8,718 nt of DNA from an uncultured Collinsella sp. (GTDB lineage: Bacteria; Actinomycetota; Coriobacteriia; Coriobacteriales; Coriobacteriaceae). Shown one piece after another: positions 1 to 7,319 of this stretch. The translations under genes were made by a program, and so were the position numbers. The stretch lies in the NCBI GenBank assembly GCA_900551015.1, contig URUI01000075.1:1-8718 (forward strand). The letters are read 5' to 3'. The notes under the pieces are model-generated. The model was not told the origin of the DNA. It saw only the letters and a program-made list of their open reading frames with translations, and searched no databases. Within the stretch, counting starts at the first letter, position 1, and each line of letters starts with the position of its first letter.

Positions 1-29
1 GCGAGCTTCTTCAGTGCTGACTTCTTCAT
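1..29 (-). CDS. 5' end of an unidentified minus-strand gene (partial)
   Basis: Only the first nine codons and two bases lie in the window, reading MKKSALKKL and then probably Ala. The start is chosen because a strong Shine-Dalgarno stretch (minus-strand GGGAGGGAG, plus positions 37-45) sits 7 nt upstream of the ATG. A sigma70-like promoter lies further upstream at 118-145. The lysine-rich N-terminus would fit the positively charged n-region of a signal peptide, but the hydrophobic part, if present, is outside the window. The product cannot be identified. The gene is divergent from the TetR operon. Confidence 0.6.
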
Positions 30-117
30 GTAGGGTCTCCCTCCCATCGTTTCGCGCTTGGACGGCCCCGTGAGTTTGCGATCGGGGCGGCCAGGCGCCT
101 TGTTTTGCGTGACGCCT

Positions 118-145
118 AGTATACCGAGCGGGGATTATTGGGCAA
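118..145 (-). promoter_or_regulatory. Candidate sigma70 promoter for the partial minus-strand gene
   Basis: Read on the minus strand, TTGCCC (plus 140-145) is followed by a 16-bp spacer and TATACT (plus 118-123). These match the -35 and -10 consensus in 4 and 5 of 6 positions. The predicted transcript would start near 111, giving a leader of about 80 nt before the ATG at 29. This is sequence matching only. Confidence 0.45.
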
Positions 146-518
146 TAGCTTTGCTCATACGAAAAGGCGGGTGAACGATATCTGTAAAATCGATAACCCA
201 GTCGGCTATGGTGTAGAATGGGGACGAACGGCGGCAAGGCGACGCCCAACGGCATCGCGGTGTCGGCAGAGTGTCGGAAGCCACGTTGCTCCGCCGATGC
301 TGCCGCTCGGGAAATCGCGTCGCATCGATGCTATTTTGCAAAGCACATTGCGCTGGACGTTGCTTCGAGGCCATGCCGTGCTGCCGACGTTGCTCTGCGA
401 AACGCACCGTGGTGGAAGGGCATTCGGGCGTCGCCTTGCATTTCGGGCGCCGTGCAAGACCCACGGCTACCTATATATGTAGAGGTTGCGGGACTCGTTT
501 GCAGGCGCGTTGCGTTCG
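146..518. other. Intergenic stretch with no convincing gene
   Basis: Several overlapping open frames on both strands cover this stretch, but none has a good ribosome binding site, the codon pattern of the neighbours or a recognisable motif. It contains three copies of ACGTTGCT (283-290, 357-364, 387-394), an imperfect tandem repeat of about 20 bp (about 420-458, units GCATTCGGGCG... and GCATTTCGGGCG...) and a 16-bp near-palindrome at 467-482. A structured RNA is possible, but I recognise no known RNA family here. Confidence 0.5.
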
Positions 519-547
519 TTGATTCCCACTTGTCTGGTTGGTAAAAT
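519..547 (+). promoter_or_regulatory. Sigma70-type promoter of the TetR-dehydratase operon
   Basis: TTGATT (519-524) and TAAAAT (542-547) are separated by exactly 17 bp and match the -35 and -10 consensus in 4 and 5 of 6 positions. Transcription would begin near 553-556, about 120 nt before the regulator's ATG. The operator-like dyad begins right at the predicted start site, the usual place for a repressor to block initiation. Confidence 0.65.
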
Positions 548-555
548 AACGCTAT

Positions 556-589
556 TGAACAACTTGTCCATTATTGCCCGGGTTGTTCA
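556..589. promoter_or_regulatory. Probable TetR-type operator: three TGRACAA half-sites
   Basis: A 15-bp dyad, TGAACAACTTGTCCA (556-570), is symmetric except for one base pair and the centre. A third half-site, TTGTTCA, follows at 583-589 in the same orientation as the second. A wider view shows 9-bp perfect inverted arms, TTGAACAAC (555-563) and GTTGTTCAA (582-590). The site overlaps the predicted transcription start of the promoter at 519-547 and precedes a TetR-family gene, so autoregulation is the natural reading. Binding itself is inferred. Confidence 0.6.
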
Positions 590-598
590 AAACGCAAA

Positions 599-614
599 AC
601 GCAGCAAGCTGCGT
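599..614. repeat. 7-bp inverted repeat in the operon leader
   Basis: ACGCAGC and GCTGCGT flank a central AA. In RNA this would form a short hairpin. As DNA it would be a compact 16-bp dyad, unrelated in sequence to the TGRACAA site. It lies in the predicted 5' leader, about 50 nt before the regulator's ribosome binding site. Function unknown. Confidence 0.4.
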
Positions 615-677
615 CGCGAGGCCGTTATCGTCCGGTCATCGCGTGCTCGCAGCCTGTATACGCAAGGAAGGGGGCAT

Positions 678-1337
678 ATGTCCACGCAACGAAGCTCCGC
701 TTCGAACTCGGCGATAGCGTCTGCGGATACGCCGCTTGCCGCCGAGGATCGGCGAATCACGCGGTCGAAGCGCGCGCTGCGCGATGCGCTCGTTGAGTTG
801 ATCGAGGAACGCGGCCTGACCAACTTCAGCGCCAGCGACCTGTGCGCTCGCGCGGACCTCAACCGCGGCACGCTGTACAACAACTTCGGCGACATGGAGG
901 GTCTGCTCGCCGCCCTTGAGGACGACATCATGGACGACCTGGAAAACCTCCAGTCGTGCATGCAGCAGCTCAGCCTAAAGGACGTGCTGCGCTATCGCGT
1001 GAACAAGAAGCCCATGCCGTTTCTGGTAAAGCTGTTCGACTACCTGCGCGAACAGGGTGACTTCCTGCACGCGATCATGGGCCCGAAAGGCGACCCGAGC
1101 TTCGGCCCGCGCGTGCGCGATGCCGTGTGCACCGAGATTATCCAAACCATCCTGCACGAGCGCTACCGCAGCGACCCCTCGCCGTTCGTGCAATATTACG
1201 TGGCGTTCTACGCCAGCGCGTATCTAGGGGTCATCACCCACTGGATCGAGACGGGCATGAAGGAAAGCTCGCAGGAGATGGCCCTTGTGGCCATGCGCCT
1301 GTTCTTCATCAAACCCGGCGACCCCATTCGACTGTAA
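678..1337 (+). CDS. TetR/AcrR-family transcriptional regulator
   Basis: The product is a 219-residue DNA-binding regulator, a normal length for the family. Residues about 26-77 form the TetR_N helix-turn-helix, with ITRSKRALRDALVELIEERG followed by the recognition segment NRGTLYNNFGDMEGLL (62-77). Residues about 105-215 look like a TetR_C_8-type ligand/dimer domain, including FYASAYLGVITHWIETGMKESSQEMA (split here as FYASAYLGVI and THWIETGMKESSQEMA). The ATG at 678 is preferred over an in-frame ATG at 486 because AAGGAAGGGGG stands just before it, and because the earlier start would place the promoter and operator inside the coding region. The stop lies 15 nt before the large dehydratase-like gene, so the two are probably co-transcribed. 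The likely role is to repress its own operon in response to a small molecule, perhaps a CoA-linked substrate. The ligand is unknown. Confidence 0.9.
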   Translation: MSTQRSSASNSAIASADTPLAAEDRRITRSKRALRDALVELIEERGLTNFSASDLCARADLNRGTLYNNFGDMEGLLAALEDDIMDDLENLQSCMQQLSLKDVLRYRVNKKPMPFLVKLFDYLREQGDFLHAIMGPKGDPSFGPRVRDAVCTEIIQTILHERYRSDPSPFVQYYVAFYASAYLGVITHWIETGMKESSQEMALVAMRLFFIKPGDPIRL

Positions 1338-1352
1338 GGAATAAGGCGGAAC

Positions 1353-4300
1353 ATGAGCGAGAACAACCAGAACGAGAACCTGCATATCGGCATCGACGTG
1401 GGCTCCACCACCGTCAAGCTTGCCGTGCTCAACGATGACAACCAGATCGTCTACGCCAAGTACCAGCGCCACCACACCGACGTCCGTGCCTGCGCCCGCG
1501 ATCTGTTCGAGGGCGCCGCGACTGTGCTGCCGACGGCCCAGATGACCTGCGCCATCACCGGCTCGGGCGGTCTGCTGCTGTCCCAGTGGCTCGACTTGGA
1601 GTTTGTCCAGGAGGTCATCGCCAGCAAACGCGCCGTCGAGACCATCATCCCGGCCACCGACGTCGCCATCGAGTTGGGCGGCGAGGACGCCAAGATCATC
1701 TACTTCGACAACGGCATTGAGCAGCGCATGAACGGCACCTGCGCCGGCGGTACGGGCGCGTTCATCGACCAGATGGCAACCCTGCTGCACACCGACGCGA
1801 GCGGCCTCAACGAGCTCGCGGCCAACGCGACCACCATCTATCCCATCGCCAGTCGCTGCGGCGTATTTGCCAAGACCGACGTCCAGCCGCTGCTCAACGA
1901 GGGCGCCCGTCCCGAGGACGTGGCCGCCTCCATCTTCCAGGCCGTCGTGACCCAGACCATCTCGGGCCTGGCGTGCGGCCGTCCCATCCGCGGCAACGTC
2001 GCCTTCCTGGGCGGCCCGCTGCAGTATCTCTCCGAGCTGCGCCACCGCTTCTACCTCACGCTCAACCTGGACGAGGAGCACCGTATCGTGCCCCAAAACG
2101 CCCACCTGTTTGTAGCGAGCGGCGCCGCCATGGCGCACGAGTCCAACAAGCTCAGCACGTTCCCACAGCTTATCGAGGCCATTGATGCCCTGGGTGACAC
2201 ACAGGGTGCCGAGGTCGAACGTCTGGATCCGCTCTTTGCCACCGACGAGGACTTTGCCGAGTTCAAGGGTCGCCACGACCAAGAAGTCGTCCCCAAGGGC
2301 AAGCTTGACGGCTACACCGGCCGCGTGTTCATCGGTATCGACGCCGGTTCCACCACCATGAAGGCTGCACTCGTGGGCGAGGACGGCCAGCTGTTGCACA
2401 CCTGGTACGGCAACAACAACGGCGACATCCTGGGCACGGCCAAGGTCATCATGGCCGATTTCTACAACCACATCCCCGCGGGCTGCACCATCGGCCACGT
2501 GACCACCACGGGCTACGGCGAGGCGCTGCTCATCGAGGCTCTCAAGGCCGATTCCGGCGAGATCGAGACCGTCGCGCACCTGCGCGGCGCCAAGGCGTTC
2601 CTGCCCGGCGTCGAGTTCATTCTGGACATTGGCGGCCAGGACATGAAGTGCCTGCGCGTCAAGGACGGCGTCATCGAGCACATCATGCTCAATGAGGCCT
2701 GCTCGTCGGGCTGCGGCAGCTTTATCGAGAGTTTCGCCGTCTCTATGAACATGGACGTGCGCGCGTTCGCCGACGCCGCCATCCATGCCAAGGCCCCCGT
2801 CGACCTGGGCAGCCGCTGCACGGTCTTTATGAACTCGCGCGTCAAGCAGGCGCAAAAAGAAGGCGCCACGGTGGGCGACATCGCGGCCGGCCTGTCCTAT
2901 TCCGTCATCAAGAATGCCCTGTTCAAGGTCATTAAGCTGCGCGACCCCAAGGAGATCGGCAGTCAGGTGATCGTCCAGGGTGGCACCTTTATGTCCGATG
3001 CCACGCTGCGCGCGTTTGAGCAGCTCACCGGCGTGCATGCCGTGCGTCCCGACATCGCCGGCTGTATGGGCGCCTACGGTGCGGCCCTGCTCGCCCGCGA
3101 TCGCGCCGGTGCCGACGGCACCTCGACCATCCTTTCGGCTGAGGATATCGCACACCTCACCGTGACGCAAAAGCATGTCCGCTGCGGCCGTTGCTCTAAC
3201 AACTGCCAGCTTACCGTCAACGACTTTGGCGGCGGCAGGCGCTTCATTACCGGCAACCGCTGCGAGAAGGGCGCCGGCCACAAAAAGCAAAAGACCGAGG
3301 CCCCCAACCTCTTCAAAAAGAAAAACGAGCTGCTGTTTAACCGCGAGGTGCTGAGTCCCGACGAGGCCCCGCGCGGCACCGTCGGCATCCCGCGCGCGCT
3401 CAACATGTACGAGAACTACCCCTTCTGGCATGCGTTCTTTACGCGTCTGGGCTTTAGCGTGCAGCTGTCCGACCAGTCGAGCAAGAAGACCTACCAGGCG
3501 GGCATCGAGTCCATGCCGTCCGAGAGCGTGTGCTATCCGGCCAAGATGAGCCACGGCCATGTGATGAACCTTATCGACCGCGATGTCGACTTTATCTGGA
3601 TGCCGTGCGTGCGCTGGGAGCGCAAGGAGGATCCGACCGCCGGCAACTGTTACAACTGCCCCATCGTCATGAGCTACCCCACGGCGTTGGCACTCAACAT
3701 CGACGAGATCCGCGAGCAGAACATCGAGTTCCTGTACCCGTTTGTGCCCTATCATGACAAGACCGAGCTCAAGCGCCGTCTGTACCAGGTGCTCGCCGTC
3801 GACCGTGTGGCCGATGCGCAAGCCGGTCGCGGTCGCGTGCGTGGGCCCAAGATCACGCGCTCCGAGGTCGATGCCGCTGTCAACGCTGCCTTTGAGGCCG
3901 ATGCGCGTTTCCACGAGGACATCCAGACCATGGGCGAGGAGGCTCTTAAGTGGGTCGAGGACCACGGCGGTCACGGCATCGTGCTCGCCGGTCGTCCCTA
4001 CCATAACGACCCCGAGATCAACCACGCCCTGCCCGAGCTTATCTCGAGCTTTGGCTTTGCGGTCTTTACCGAGGATTCGCTCGCGCATCTGGTAAAGCCC
4101 GAGCGTCCGATTCGCGTCGTCGACCAGTGGATGTACCACAGTCGCCTGTACGCCGTCGCCCGTTTTGTGACGATGCGCAACGACCTGGACCTGATCCAGC
4201 TCAATTCCTTCGGCTGCGGCCTCGATGCCCTGACCACCGATCAGGTGCAGGAGATCCTGGAGGCCAGTGGCAAGATCTACACCGTGCTCAAGATCGACGA

Positions 4301-5909
4301 GGTGTCCAACCTGGGCGCCGCGCGCATTCGCATCCGCTCGCTCATGGCGGCACTCAAGGACCAGGAGGCCGAGCGCTTGGCCGAGGCTACGGCAGCGGGC
4401 GAGGCCTACGAGCAGGGCGACGCCGCGCCGGTGGCGCCCTCCACGGATGCCCCCGCGTTTGCGAGCCGCAAGTACACGTTCGAGGCCCAGCGCGAGAGTG
4501 CTTCGACCGCGTGGCCCAAGGTGCCCTTTACCGAGCAGATGCGCGACGAGGGCTACACCATCCTGTGCCCGCAGATGGCGCCGATCCACTTTGACCTGGT
4601 CAAAGAGGTGTTCCGCGGTGCCGGCTACAACTTGGAGCTGCTGCCCTCGACCGACCACGATGCCATCGAGGCTGGCCTGCGCTATGTGAACAATGACATT
4701 TGCTACCCGTCGATTCTGGTGACGGGCCAGATTATGGAGGCCATCGAGAGCGGTCGGTACGACCTGTCCAAGACCGCCGTGGTCATCAGCCAGACCGGCG
4801 GCGGCTGCCGTGCCACCAACTACATCGCGCTCATCCGCAAGGCCCTGCGCGAGAGCGGCCACCCCGAGATCCCCGTGATCTCGCTTTCGGCCGTGGCGCT
4901 GGGCGAGGACAACCCCGGCTTTAAGCTGACGCCGGCGCTGCTTAAGCAGGCAGTCTACGCGGTGCTCTTTGGTGACGTGATGATGCAGATGCTCTACCGC
5001 TGCCGCCCGTACGAGGCCACGCCCGGTGCCGCCAACGCGCTCTACGAGGAGTACATGGCGCGTGCCCGCAAGCTGGCGCCTAAGTTTAACCGCCACAACT
5101 ACACCAAGCTGTGCCGCGAGGCCATCCGCGCGTTCGACACCATGCCGCTCGTGGGCGAGGGCACCAAGCCGCGCGTGGGCGTGGTCGGTGAGATCTTGGT
5201 CAAGTTCCATCCCACGGCTAACAACCACGTGGTCGATGTCATCGAACGCGAGGGCTGCGAGGCCGTGGTGCCGGGCCTGCTCGACTTCTTCCTCTACTCC
5301 ATGAGCAACGCCGAGCTGCAGAAAGACGAGCTGGGAAGCTCTGCCACGACGCGTGCGGGCATGCAGGCGCTCATCAAGCTTGTGGACTGGATGCGCACGC
5401 CGGTGGAGGAGATGCTCGAGAAGTCCCGCCGCTTTGAGGCGCCCGAGCGCATCGGCACCATGGCCGACAAGGCCCGTACGGTACTTTCGGTGTGCAACAA
5501 CATGGGCGAGGGCTGGTTGCTCACGGCCGAGATGCTCGACCTGATCGACCATGGTGCGCCCAACATCATCTGCACGCAGCCCTTCGCGTGCCTGCCCAAC
5601 CACGTGGTGGGCAAGGCCGTGATCAAGGAGCTGCGCCGCCAGCATCCCGAGAGCAACATTGTCGCGGTGGACTACGACCCCGGTGCGTCCGAGGTCAACC
5701 AGCTCAACCGTATTAAGCTCATGATCAGTGTGGCCAAGGAGAACATGCGCGCCGGCAAGGGCTTTAAGCTCGAGAAGGTGGCGCCGCTCGCGATGGACGA
5801 GGTCACCGGTCAGATGCGTGCCCATGACGGCTGCGTGAGCTGCGGGCCGGCCAGCGAGGAGGCCGTGGCGTCGGTCGCCGAGCGCCTGGGACGCGGCATT
5901 AAGAAATAA
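1353..5909 (+). CDS. Giant fused acyl-CoA dehydratase activase / 2-hydroxyacyl-CoA dehydratase-like protein
   Basis: This 1518-residue protein has the COG1924-COG3580-COG3581 layout. Two BadF/BadG/BcrA-type (ASKHA) ATPase domains come first: residues about 11-265 with HIGIDVGSTTVK, and about 325-582 with IGIDAGSTTMK. Each keeps a cysteine pair 39 residues apart (C130/C169 and C450/C489), the spacing of the [4Fe-4S] ligands in HgdC-type activators. A cysteine cluster follows (C611, C614, C618, C637). Then comes a DUF2229-like dehydratase half (about 675-1000; C727, C752, C766, C769, C955). An Ala/Glu-rich linker (about 1003-1040) leads to a second dehydratase-like half (about 1060-1518; C1117, C1152, C1494, C1497). 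By family knowledge, ATP hydrolysis in the activase domains drives electrons onto a low-potential Fe-S cluster, possibly a double cubane, in the dehydratase-like part. The protein is probably cytoplasmic and oxygen-sensitive. The start has AAGGCGG 3 nt upstream. It forms an operon with the TetR gene and ends before a strong terminator. The substrate is unknown; true dehydratase activity is not shown. Confidence 0.9.
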   Translation: MSENNQNENLHIGIDVGSTTVKLAVLNDDNQIVYAKYQRHHTDVRACARDLFEGAATVLPTAQMTCAITGSGGLLLSQWLDLEFVQEVIASKRAVETIIPATDVAIELGGEDAKIIYFDNGIEQRMNGTCAGGTGAFIDQMATLLHTDASGLNELAANATTIYPIASRCGVFAKTDVQPLLNEGARPEDVAASIFQAVVTQTISGLACGRPIRGNVAFLGGPLQYLSELRHRFYLTLNLDEEHRIVPQNAHLFVASGAAMAHESNKLSTFPQLIEAIDALGDTQGAEVERLDPLFATDEDFAEFKGRHDQEVVPKGKLDGYTGRVFIGIDAGSTTMKAALVGEDGQLLHTWYGNNNGDILGTAKVIMADFYNHIPAGCTIGHVTTTGYGEALLIEALKADSGEIETVAHLRGAKAFLPGVEFILDIGGQDMKCLRVKDGVIEHIMLNEACSSGCGSFIESFAVSMNMDVRAFADAAIHAKAPVDLGSRCTVFMNSRVKQAQKEGATVGDIAAGLSYSVIKNALFKVIKLRDPKEIGSQVIVQGGTFMSDATLRAFEQLTGVHAVRPDIAGCMGAYGAALLARDRAGADGTSTILSAEDIAHLTVTQKHVRCGRCSNNCQLTVNDFGGGRRFITGNRCEKGAGHKKQKTEAPNLFKKKNELLFNREVLSPDEAPRGTVGIPRALNMYENYPFWHAFFTRLGFSVQLSDQSSKKTYQAGIESMPSESVCYPAKMSHGHVMNLIDRDVDFIWMPCVRWERKEDPTAGNCYNCPIVMSYPTALALNIDEIREQNIEFLYPFVPYHDKTELKRRLYQVLAVDRVADAQAGRGRVRGPKITRSEVDAAVNAAFEADARFHEDIQTMGEEALKWVEDHGGHGIVLAGRPYHNDPEINHALPELISSFGFAVFTEDSLAHLVKPERPIRVVDQWMYHSRLYAVARFVTMRNDLDLIQLNSFGCGLDALTTDQVQEILEASGKIYTVLKIDEVSNLGAARIRIRSLMAALKDQEAERLAEATAAGEAYEQGDAAPVAPSTDAPAFASRKYTFEAQRESASTAWPKVPFTEQMRDEGYTILCPQMAPIHFDLVKEVFRGAGYNLELLPSTDHDAIEAGLRYVNNDICYPSILVTGQIMEAIESGRYDLSKTAVVISQTGGGCRATNYIALIRKALRESGHPEIPVISLSAVALGEDNPGFKLTPALLKQAVYAVLFGDVMMQMLYRCRPYEATPGAANALYEEYMARARKLAPKFNRHNYTKLCREAIRAFDTMPLVGEGTKPRVGVVGEILVKFHPTANNHVVDVIEREGCEAVVPGLLDFFLYSMSNAELQKDELGSSATTRAGMQALIKLVDWMRTPVEEMLEKSRRFEAPERIGTMADKARTVLSVCNNMGEGWLLTAEMLDLIDHGAPNIICTQPFACLPNHVVGKAVIKELRRQHPESNIVAVDYDPGASEVNQLNRIKLMISVAKENMRAGKGFKLEKVAPLAMDEVTGQMRAHDGCVSCGPASEEAVASVAERLGRGIKK

Positions 5910-5937
5910 CTGGCCTGCTTTGGGCTAGATATGAGAC

Positions 5938-5974
5938 AAACGGGTGGTAGCCATACCGGCTGCCACCCGTTTTT
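5938..5974 (+). terminator. Rho-independent terminator after the dehydratase-like gene
   Basis: ACGGGTGGTAGCC and GGCTGCCACCCGT form a 13-bp stem (one T-G pair) around the loop ATACC, followed by TTTT. Flanking AAA and TTT extend the pairing. It begins 28 nt after the stop codon, so the upstream operon ends here and the next gene needs its own promoter. Confidence 0.93.
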
Positions 5975-6026
5975 ACTGGACATCTGTTGCGTAAACGACT
6001 CAACTATCACCCTTTGCGAACTTAGA

Positions 6027-6157
6027 TTTCGGAAGTATGCGGCAAAATCTGAATAGGCCGAGCACATCGGATATGTCCAAGCTCTGTACCTGCGGTTTTA
6101 TTGGTGAAAAACCAGGTTGTGCTCAAGAGTCCCGGAATTTGCCGCATACTTCCGAAA
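6027..6157. repeat. Inverted pair of an intergenic repeat (REPIN/MITE-like)
   Basis: Two 20-bp perfect arms, TTTCGGAAGTATGCGGCAAA (6027-6046) and its complement (6138-6157), face each other 91 bp apart. Further in, GAGCACA (6060-6066) pairs with TGTGCTC (6118-6124), with exactly 13 bp between the matched blocks on each side. Both sides are therefore diverged copies of one longer unit, not chance palindromes. A third copy occurs at 7320-7357. No target-site duplication is visible next to the arms. In RNA the segment could fold into a long hairpin. I associate such GTATGCGGCAAA-type intergenic repeats with Collinsella, but that is memory, not a search. Confidence 0.75.
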
Positions 6158-6221
6158 ATGACGTCTCGGTGGCACCAAAAACTGCCCTCGGAACCCTGAG
6201 ATAATGAACATATGTAGCCGT

Positions 6222-6249
6222 TTGCCGCGAAATACCGCCCGTTTATAGA
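6222..6249 (+). promoter_or_regulatory. Weak candidate promoter for the dehydrogenase gene
   Basis: TTGCCG (6222-6227) and TATAGA (6244-6249) are 16 bp apart, and each matches consensus in 4 of 6 positions. They lie about 75 nt before the dehydrogenase start. A promoter is needed somewhere after the terminator at 5938-5974, and this is the best match I see, but it is not strong. Confidence 0.3.
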
Positions 6250-6325
6250 ACCCACCCCCAACGCGCGTCATCCTTACGGTTGAATAAATACACATCTATG
6301 GAATTACGTAAGAGAGGACCGTTCC

Positions 6326-7285
6326 ATGAGCTACAAGACCGTTTGTGTTGCCGGCGGCGGCGTGTTGGGAAGCCAGATTGCCTTTCAGGCTGCCTACTGC
6401 GGCTTTGATGTAACGATATGGCTGCGCAGCGAGGGCAGCATCGGCCGCACCCAGCCCAAGATCGATCACGTGCGCAAGGAGTACATCGCGGCAATCGAGG
6501 GCATGGCGGACGGTACGGGCGAGTGGTGCGCCGGTATCGCCGATGGCACCCAGCCCTTCGACAAGGAAGCGGCGCTCGCCGCCGTCGAGCGTGCCTACTC
6601 CACACTCAAGCTGGAGCTCGATCTTGCCAAGGCCGTGGCCGACGCTGACCTGGTCATCGAATCTATGGCCGAGGACGCCCAGGCAAAGATTGACTTCTAC
6701 AAGAAGCTCGCCCCGGTACTCCCGCAAAAGACCCTCGTCGTGACCAACTCCTCCACGCTGCTGCCGAGCACCTTTGCCAAGTACACCGGCCGTCCCGAGA
6801 AGTACTTGTCGCTGCACTTTGCCAACTCCATCTGGAAGAACAACATGACCGAGGTCATGGCACAGGACCAAACCGACAAGCGCTACTTCGACGAGCTCGT
6901 CGACTTTGCCAACGATATCCGTATGCTTGCCCTGCCCGTCAACAAGGAAAAGAACGGCTACCTGCTCAATTCCATGCTGGTGCCGTGGCTGCTTTCGGGC
7001 CTTGACCTGTATGTCTCGGGCGTGAGTGACCCCAAGAGCATCGACCTCGCGTGGACGCGCGGCACCGGCGCTCCCAAGGGGCCGTTCCGCGTGTTCGACA
7101 CCGTGGGCATCCAGACGGCGTACAACATCGTCATGCAGTACCAAAAGGTCCCGGGCTTGGTGAGCCCGCTGCTCAAAAAGATGATGATGCCCTACAACTT
7201 TAAGGCCATGGCCTCCGTCCTCAAGAAAATGCTCGACGAAGGTAAGCTGGGCGAAAGCTCGGGCGAGGGCTTCTTTACGTACTAA
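6326..7285 (+). CDS. 3-hydroxyacyl-CoA dehydrogenase-like protein (NAD-dependent)
   Basis: This 319-residue protein has the N-terminal Rossmann fold and C-terminal dimerisation domain of the 3HCDH family, which interconverts 3-hydroxyacyl-CoA and 3-oxoacyl-CoA with NAD. Visible residues are the nucleotide loop GGGVLG (10-15) in VAGGGVLGSQIAF, the segment ADLVIESMAED (107-117), and probable catalytic residues S143 (NSSTLL), H164, E176 and N215. The S-H and H-E spacings of 21 and 12 equal those I recall for the human enzyme. The usual HFFNP motif is replaced by HFANSIWKNN, a variant I associate with a less-studied branch of the family. The start has GAGAGG 8 nt upstream. The gene is separated from the dehydratase-like operon by a terminator and about 350 bp of repeat-bearing DNA, so a common pathway is possible but unproven. 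No clear terminator follows. Confidence 0.85.
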   Translation: MSYKTVCVAGGGVLGSQIAFQAAYCGFDVTIWLRSEGSIGRTQPKIDHVRKEYIAAIEGMADGTGEWCAGIADGTQPFDKEAALAAVERAYSTLKLELDLAKAVADADLVIESMAEDAQAKIDFYKKLAPVLPQKTLVVTNSSTLLPSTFAKYTGRPEKYLSLHFANSIWKNNMTEVMAQDQTDKRYFDELVDFANDIRMLALPVNKEKNGYLLNSMLVPWLLSGLDLYVSGVSDPKSIDLAWTRGTGAPKGPFRVFDTVGIQTAYNIVMQYQKVPGLVSPLLKKMMMPYNFKAMASVLKKMLDEGKLGESSGEGFFTY

Positions 7286-7319
7286 AAATGATCTCTTGGG
7301 GGCGGAAGCGTTGAGGATC

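Noticed and set aside
283..394. Repeated ACGTTGCT motifs as a CRISPR array or iterons
   Set aside because: The spacing is irregular (74 and 30 bp) and the units are only 8 bp, too short and uneven for either.
135..544. Five overlapping open frames on both strands
   Set aside because: None has a supporting ribosome binding site, codon pattern or motif, and they contradict one another.
486..677. N-terminal extension of the TetR regulator from an ATG at 486
   Set aside because: It would encode a basic, non-family stretch across the promoter and operator. The ATG at 678 has a strong ribosome binding site and gives the normal family length.
1224..5825. A 1533-codon open frame on the minus strand, opposite the regulator 3' end and the giant dehydratase-like gene
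   Set aside because: It runs in exact codon register with the sense gene, so it stays open only because the sense gene has no in-frame TTA, CTA or TCA codons there, as expected from strong GC bias. Its His/Val/Gly/Asp-rich composition is that of a shadow, and the sense frame has clear domains.
6022..6295. Small minus-strand frames across the inverted repeat
   Set aside because: The peptide is the translation of the repeat itself, with no convincing ribosome binding site. Such frames may be annotated as hypothetical proteins wherever the repeat occurs.
6296..7144. A 282-codon minus-strand frame opposite the dehydrogenase gene
   Set aside because: It has the same in-register shadow effect and no recognisable motifs.
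7286..7319. A possible terminator just after the dehydrogenase gene
   Set aside because: The weak GATCTC / GAGGATC pairing has mismatches and no T tract.
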